Part shown: positions 59,643 through 64,000 of the stretch, one piece after another
Layout: every line of letters begins with the position of its first letter
Position numbering within the stretch: the stretch's first letter is position 1
Assembly (NCBI GenBank): GCA_900129675.1
Contig: FSRD01000001.1
Span: 8,173,501-8,237,500, forward strand
Origin: Bradyrhizobium erythrophlei
Lineage (GTDB): Bacteria > Pseudomonadota > Alphaproteobacteria > Rhizobiales > Xanthobacteraceae
Direction: 5' to 3'
Length of the DNA: 64,000 bases
Program-made: the position numbers and the translations under genes
Notes under the pieces: generated by a model
Seen by the model: only the letters and a program-made list of their open reading frames with translations
Database searches by the model: none
Told to the model about the DNA's origin: nothing

Positions 59643-61055
59643 TCACGATATCTCGTACACCGACACCTTGTTCGCGATGCCGCTCAACGCCACGCGTCTG
59701 GGTGTTGCCTTCAGCCCTTGGGTCTCGAGCAAGGTCCGGGCCTGCGCGTTTTCCACCACCTGTTCCGTCACCACGATCGAGCGCGAGGCGGCAAGGCCCT
59801 GGACGCGCGAGGCGATGTTCACCGTCTGGCCGAAATAGTCCTGCTGGGCATTGAGTATGACCGCAAGGCACGATCCTTCATGGATGCCCATCTTCAGGCT
59901 CAGGCTCTGATGCTGACGTTCGGCGCCGAGATCGCTCATCGCCTCGCGCATGCGGATCGCCGCGGCAATGGCGCGGTCAGGCGTCTCGAAGGTCGCCATC
60001 ACGGCATCGCCAATGGTTTTCACGATGGCGCCCCGTTCGGACGCGATGATCTCCTGCAGCAGTCGGAAATGCTCGTTGACGAGATCGAAGGCGGTGAGGT
60101 CGCCGACGCGCTCATAGAGCTCGGTGGAACCCTTGAGATCGCTAAACAGGAAAGTCAGACTCAATATCTTGAGGCGCTGGCCGATGGCGAGCGTGTCGGT
60201 CCGGTAGATGTCGCGAAACGTCTGATTCGTGAGCAGACGCTTGGCCGTGAGAATGGGTTTGCGTTGCTTCAGCAAGTCGTCCAGCGCCTGGTTTGCCACC
60301 CATACGGCCGGCAACACGCGGCTCTCGGTGCGATTTTCCAGGGCCAGCCGCAGCGGCCCGGGGCGCAAGGCAATGGTGTCGACGGGAACCTGGAGCTTGT
60401 TGAAGATCACGGACAGGTTCTGGCGCTCGGCCGCCTCCTCGCCGCCGACATCAAGGAACTGGGCCGTATGCGTCACGGGATCGAACACGATCAATGTGCC
60501 CGCCGGCGCCTGCAAGGAAAGGATGGCCCGTTCTCCGGGCGGCAGGTCGACAATTTCCAGCGTGACCTCGTCCAGCAGCTTCTCCATATCGATATCGTCC
60601 GGCAGATCGATGGCCGAACTCCAGAACACCTGGCGATAATATTCGGCCGCGGGCAATTCGTCGGGATTATGGGCCGCGATCTTCCGCACCCGCGGGCTTA
60701 CCGTAAAAGTCACCTCGACCAGATTGTCGAGCGTCGTCTCATAGCCCGCGGCGCAGAAAGCGCAATTATACTGCGCCCTGTCCAGGGTCTTCAGGCTTTT
60801 ATTGGCGGAGAGAACACCGGCGCAACTCGGGCACATGACGCTCCACGTCATCTCCAAGATGCCGAGCCCCACCGCATGCAGGAGTGCGGCGATCACCTGC
60901 TCCTCGCCGACATCAGCCGTGGCCGCGAGATCAAGCGCGTTCATCTTGTTCAAGGCATGATCCGGGGCATCCCGCACCATACGCTCGAGCATGTCCACAA
61001 CGACTCCGTCGGCCGACTGACGCAGGGCGACAAACAGATTCTCGGTTTCGCTCAT
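59643..61055 (-). CDS. class III adenylate/guanylate cyclase
   Basis: 470 residues. N-terminal DUF5939-like region with a small zinc knuckle (VMCPSCAGVLSANKSL; YNCAFCAAGYE). C-terminal cyclase homology domain: FLFSDLKGSTELYERVGD (metal Asp), GAIVKTIGDAVMATFETPDR (Lys for adenine, second Asp) and YFGQTVNIASRVQGLAA (Thr, Asn and Arg). The Lys/Thr pair points to ATP as substrate, giving cAMP. Soluble; complete. The cupin gene follows at 19 bp. Confidence 0.92.
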   Translation of the reverse strand: MSETENLFVALRQSADGVVVDMLERMVRDAPDHALNKMNALDLAATADVGEEQVIAALLHAVGLGILEMTWSVMCPSCAGVLSANKSLKTLDRAQYNCAFCAAGYETTLDNLVEVTFTVSPRVRKIAAHNPDELPAAEYYRQVFWSSAIDLPDDIDMEKLLDEVTLEIVDLPPGERAILSLQAPAGTLIVFDPVTHTAQFLDVGGEEAAERQNLSVIFNKLQVPVDTIALRPGPLRLALENRTESRVLPAVWVANQALDDLLKQRKPILTAKRLLTNQTFRDIYRTDTLAIGQRLKILSLTFLFSDLKGSTELYERVGDLTAFDLVNEHFRLLQEIIASERGAIVKTIGDAVMATFETPDRAIAAAIRMREAMSDLGAERQHQSLSLKMGIHEGSCLAVILNAQQDYFGQTVNIASRVQGLAASRSIVVTEQVVENAQARTLLETQGLKATPRRVALSGIANKVSVYEIS

Positions 61056-61141
61056 GCGCCAAGTTTACATGAAAGCAGGCAAAGCGGATACGACAGTGTC
61101 ATCAGCTATTGCGGATTCAGCACAGCCGGCGGGATGCGCAG

Positions 61142-62014
61142 CTACGCCGGATCGCCATTGCCTGAGAGTACCTGCGCGGCGCCGCCGATGCCGCGCCGAA
61201 AAGCCTCGTCAAAATTGGTGCCGCGAACCTGCCAGCGGTGCGTCCGGCCATGCCAGTCGATCCGCCATTGCGTGGCCCATCCGAGTTCCCGGTCGTCCCA
61301 GACCAGCCGTCCGACCAGCGTCGCTTCCCCGCCCTGCCCGGCCACCGCCGGACCCCATGCCCGGGACGTCCTCGTCCCCGGCTCGGTGCGCGTGATGCCC
61401 GCTTTCGCCAGGGCGGCCGCGCTGGGCAGCACCACATTCATCCCCCGCCGGGCCGCGGCCGCGAGCAGCGATTCACGTTGCAGGGCCGACTGGTCTGCGT
61501 CGGACGTGATCATGTATTGCTTCGCGCCCAATTGCATTTCGACGAGGGCGGCAAGCACCGGGCGATGTGCATGCCACGGTCTGAGGCCAAGCGCATGAAG
61601 AAGCGCGTCGATCTTCGTTTCCTCAAAGTCGACGGTCAGGTCGTAGGGCCGATCGCGGGTCCCCTGCTCGTCGCGGGTCGGCGTGCCCGACATCTGATCG
61701 TGATAGCTGAACGCCCTGACGAAATCTTTCGCGTTCGATTTGTACGCGGCCAATCGACCGCTGCCCGCAAGTTTTTGAGCGCCGGATACCTTGATCAGAA
61801 CATCCTCCAGGGCGGCGGCGAAGCCGACGATGCGGTTGGCCTCGCCCTGGCCGGTCACGATGGTCTGCGCGCGATAGAGATCATCCGCAGTAGCGGTCGC
61901 GATCGCGCCGCCACAACACGTCAACGCAAGCGCAACCGCGACCCTGATGATCGCGCGAACCACATCAGGGCGCATCCCGTGCGGCAGTCGCCTTGTCGTG
62001 AGCCGGGCAACCAC
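61142..62014 (-). CDS. DUF2066 domain-containing exported protein
   Basis: 290 residues starting at a GTG with GGGAGAGAGG directly upstream (an ATG 13 codons later is an alternative). An N-terminal export signal (IIRVAVALALTCCGGAIATA) is followed by DUF2066 features: DLYRAQTIVTGQGEANRIVG, FAAALEDVLIKVSGAQKLAG, ALGLRPWHAHRPVLAALVEM. Function unknown. It lies 27 bp downstream of the DUF1993 gene. Confidence 0.85.
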   Translation of the reverse strand: MVARLTTRRLPHGMRPDVVRAIIRVAVALALTCCGGAIATATADDLYRAQTIVTGQGEANRIVGFAAALEDVLIKVSGAQKLAGSGRLAAYKSNAKDFVRAFSYHDQMSGTPTRDEQGTRDRPYDLTVDFEETKIDALLHALGLRPWHAHRPVLAALVEMQLGAKQYMITSDADQSALQRESLLAAAARRGMNVVLPSAAALAKAGITRTEPGTRTSRAWGPAVAGQGGEATLVGRLVWDDRELGWATQWRIDWHGRTHRWQVRGTNFDEAFRRGIGGAAQVLSGNGDPA

Positions 62015-62041
62015 GCCTCTCTCCCGCTTGCTCCAACGCCT

Positions 62042-62563
62042 TTACGTCTTCAGTCTCAACCGGCCCATGAAATCGCGTTTCCCGAGCGGCGCGCCCTTGT
62101 GGCGGAGGATATCGTAGGCGGTGGTGGCATGGAAAAAGAAGTTCGGCAGCGAGAACGACATCAAAAAACCCTCCGCCGTGAACGGCAGCGTGCGTTCGCC
62201 GAGCTTGAAGGTGACATCGCGGCCGACCAGCGCGTTGACCGCGTCGGGCGTCAAGCCCGAGAGTTCGTTGCGCGCCTCCGTCACCAGCGACTGCAGCGCT
62301 GCAAAATCGAGATCCGGCCTGCCCGACGGCGGGACGAACACGCCGTTCTTCGCCGCCGCCATGGCACCGCGCGAATGATGCGCGACCGAGACGATCTGGA
62401 AACGGAACGGCATCATATCGGGCGCAAGCCGCGTCTCGACGACGTCGGCCGGGTCGATGCCATGGTCGTGGAAATGCGTCAGGCTCTTCTCGAGCAGACC
62501 GCCGACCGCGCCGAGGATCTGCAGATAGTTGGCGACGGTGGCGTCGTAGAGCGAAAAGGCCAT
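62042..62563 (-). CDS. DUF1993 family protein
   Basis: 173 residues; start at the ATG 62563 (FSLYDATVANYLQILGAVGG, the family N-terminus). Further: FRFQIVSVAHHSRGAMAAAK, GRDVTFKLGERTLPFTAEGF, LPNFFFHATTAYDILRHKG. It is a DinB-like four-helix fold with His residues that could bind metal. Function unknown. The length is normal. Confidence 0.9.
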   Translation of the reverse strand: MAFSLYDATVANYLQILGAVGGLLEKSLTHFHDHGIDPADVVETRLAPDMMPFRFQIVSVAHHSRGAMAAAKNGVFVPPSGRPDLDFAALQSLVTEARNELSGLTPDAVNALVGRDVTFKLGERTLPFTAEGFLMSFSLPNFFFHATTAYDILRHKGAPLGKRDFMGRLRLKT

Positions 62564-62811
62564 GGCGTCAGTCTCCCAGCGTTTGCTTGTTGCCTCCGAC
62601 ACAGCCCGGTTGGTGAATGTGCTTGCTTGCTACCTTAAGGAGGTCAAAGGTGCGGCATCCTAATAGCGGAGCCTGAGCCATGGAAGACCCCCGCCGCCGC
62701 TGTCGAACATCGGCTTCGGCTTGTCATGGCCGGGCATAGGCGAGCGGAAACGGCGCCGACCTTCTGACGGCCAAGCCCGGCGATGACGGCAGATAAATCT
62801 ATCTCAGGCTA
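62564..62811. other. intergenic region
   Basis: About 250 bp; no gene or repeat A or B block recognised. Confidence 0.3.
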
Positions 62812-63018
62812 TCAGCGGAGGCTCTGCCCCAACAGCGATCGGGCCGGCAACAACTGATCGAACTCCGGAGGCGCATAGGATTTGCCGTCCGCGTCGGTGA
62901 TGACGACCTGCCAGCCTTCGCTGGCGAAAATCCGCGCCTTGGCAACGATGATCAGGGAGCTCTGTCTTTCGATATTGAGCGATTCGTTCTCGCGTTCTGC
63001 GATCATCTTGTAGGCCAA
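62812..63018 (-). CDS. small hypothetical protein
   Basis: 68 residues from a TTG start (GGGGGAA 6 nt upstream): AYKMIAERENESLNIERQSS, LIIVAKARIFASEGWQVVIT, DADGKSYAPPEFDQLL. The block IAERENESLNIERQSSLIIV AKAR is strongly conserved, from memory, in many small Bradyrhizobium proteins. If TTG is not used, the ATG at 63006 starts four codons later. Function unknown. Confidence 0.72.
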   Translation of the reverse strand: MAYKMIAERENESLNIERQSSLIIVAKARIFASEGWQVVITDADGKSYAPPEFDQLLPARSLLGQSLR

Positions 63019-63334
63019 CGCTATTCCCCCGTTCGTCCCTTGCACCTGTCGCGTGTTGCCAGCGCGCTTTGGCCGCAATTCGCCTAGAGCGTGACAATTT
63101 GGTGCCGAAGCAGTGCAGCGCCGTCGTCGCGCGCGCTGGGCGGCGGGGGATGGGTGCTGCCACCTGCCGCCGGTTCCGGTTCCCTTGCTATGGATGGCCG
63201 CAACCTCTCCATCCCTTCGCCTTGCTTTGGTCAAACCCGGCTGGAGTTGTGGGGCAGGTCAGAGGTTCGTCGACGTAACAGTTAGTCCGCGGTCCGGTTG
63301 ATGCGGACGATTTTGGACCGAGTACGGAGCGCCT
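63019..63334. other. intergenic region
   Basis: About 315 bp between divergent genes. Short overlapping ORFs on both strands lack starts. Nothing else recognised. Confidence 0.3.
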
Positions 63335-64000
63335 ATGCATCCCTTGCTGAAGGAACTCGAACGAGTCAACGATCCGCACGACGTGCTCGAGATCGCACCC
63401 GGCGTCGTTCTGGCCGCGCGAGCGGAGCCGGATTTTTCGACGCTCGCGCCGGGCGCAATGAGCCGTGCCGCGGAGCCGCAGATTCACCCAGGGCCGAGCG
63501 CCGCCGCGCCGTCGCTCGACGCGACGTTTCGCGCGGATGACCATATCCGCGCCCCGGGCGGCCAGTCGTCGAAGGGCAAAAAGCTGTCGCGCGTATTGTT
63601 CGTGTTCCTGTTCGCGGTTGGCAGCGCCGCCGCCGCGGAAGCGTGGCGGCACTACGGCGATACGGCCAAGGCGATGATCGCAAACTGGACGCCAGGTTTC
63701 GTCGCGACAAGTTTGGTTGCGACGTCGCCGTCGCCGCCGCCGGCCAGCGCAGCACCTGCTGAGCAAACGGATGCGACCGACGTTCAGGCGGTTCAGGCCA
63801 CCGCGCCGGCAGCGACGCCCGCGCCAGCGGCAGCGGCTCCCGCGCCACCAGCCGCTCCGGCCCAGTCCGCGGAAGCCGTCGTGCCGAACGCCCCCGCGCC
63901 CGATCAAGCGCAGTCGCTGGCGTTAATGGCGCAACAGATCGAGCAGCTCAAGGCCAGCGTCGAGCAACTCAGGGCCGGCCAGGAGCAGATGTCGCGCGAC
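63335..64000 (+). CDS. coiled-coil membrane protein, runs off the window
   Basis: The open frame from ATG 63335 (GGAG 6 nt upstream) continues without a stop to the last base, 222 codons. MHPLLKELERVNDPHDVLEI, then one membrane span (LSRVLFVFLFAVGSAAAAEA), a long Pro/Ala linker and a coiled coil LALMAQQIEQLKASVEQLRA GQEQMSRD. The last block and the overall order match the C-terminal part of the protein at 55262, so they are paralogues. Incomplete. Confidence 0.75.
   Translation, partial: MHPLLKELERVNDPHDVLEIAPGVVLAARAEPDFSTLAPGAMSRAAEPQIHPGPSAAAPSLDATFRADDHIRAPGGQSSKGKKLSRVLFVFLFAVGSAAAAEAWRHYGDTAKAMIANWTPGFVATSLVATSPSPPPASAAPAEQTDATDVQAVQATAPAATPAPAAAAPAPPAAPAQSAEAVVPNAPAPDQAQSLALMAQQIEQLKASVEQLRAGQEQMSRD

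Noticed and set aside
59187..61598. 803-codon plus-strand ORF
   Set aside because: Antisense of the cupin, cyclase and DUF2066 genes, all with recognisable motifs on the minus strand.
61238..62638. 466-codon plus-strand ORF
   Set aside because: Antisense to DUF2066 and DUF1993 genes; shadow composition.

Overview
The window reads as a chromosomal, mobile-element-rich accessory stretch of a Bradyrhizobium-like alphaproteobacterium (Nitrobacteraceae). The basis is high GC and strong GC3 in real genes, many small protein families I associate with Bradyrhizobium (DUF2336, DUF6894, YidB/DUF937, DUF3597, GapR/DUF2312, small signal-peptide proteins), and several families of dispersed, non-coding, palindromic repeats scattered between genes. 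No rRNA gene, intact tRNA gene or CRISPR array was seen. Assignments are from memory of protein families; no database was searched.

Layout. 0-14 kb: mostly intact single genes (DUF2336, sCache protein, PF04185 phosphoesterase, DUF1326, isochorismatase-type hydrolase, GlsB/YeaQ protein, YidB, DUF3597, DUF2252) mixed with short remains of dead genes (ABC-transporter binding proteins, an arylsulfatase tail, a zinc-metallopeptidase tail) and a 3' tRNA fragment that looks like an old attachment site. 14-19.7 kb: a DUF937 gene cut by an ISAzo13-type element, a frameshifted IS1182 element, and two ORF-deleted group II introns in tandem. 19.8-31 kb: an OFA-family MFS transporter, a family-5 solute-binding protein, a lipocalin-like protein and a decayed IS200 element, between copies of one 1587-bp IS110/IS1111-type element. 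That element is present three times (1334, 20758, 29233), each time inserted at the same point of a copy of dispersed repeat A.

31-42 kb: a MASE4 histidine kinase with a frameshifted response regulator; an integrase-core IS (two degenerate copies), one copy split by a large-serine-recombinase transposon; a zinc-type dehydrogenase coupled to the tail of a P5C-reductase-like gene; a decayed MntA/HepT pair and a ribbon-helix-helix protein. 43-49 kb: a tightly packed polycistron of unknown purpose: two tandem paralogues with a CxxC...CxxxH motif, a zinc ribbon, a metallophosphoesterase, a possible TnsA-like protein and a Lon-like AAA+ ATPase. The ATPase is split by an IS630 element whose removal restores the frame through Walker B. 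This is my main candidate for an undescribed system, now probably inactive here. It is followed by IS debris and the tail of a DUF3800-like gene.

50-64 kb: more ordinary chromosome (GapR, a c-type cytochrome-like protein, DUF6894, L,D-transpeptidase, PdxY, cupin, class III adenylate cyclase, DUF2066, DUF1993). It is interrupted by a second, unrelated IS110-type element sitting precisely in a copy of dispersed repeat B, and it ends inside a coiled-coil protein that runs off the window.
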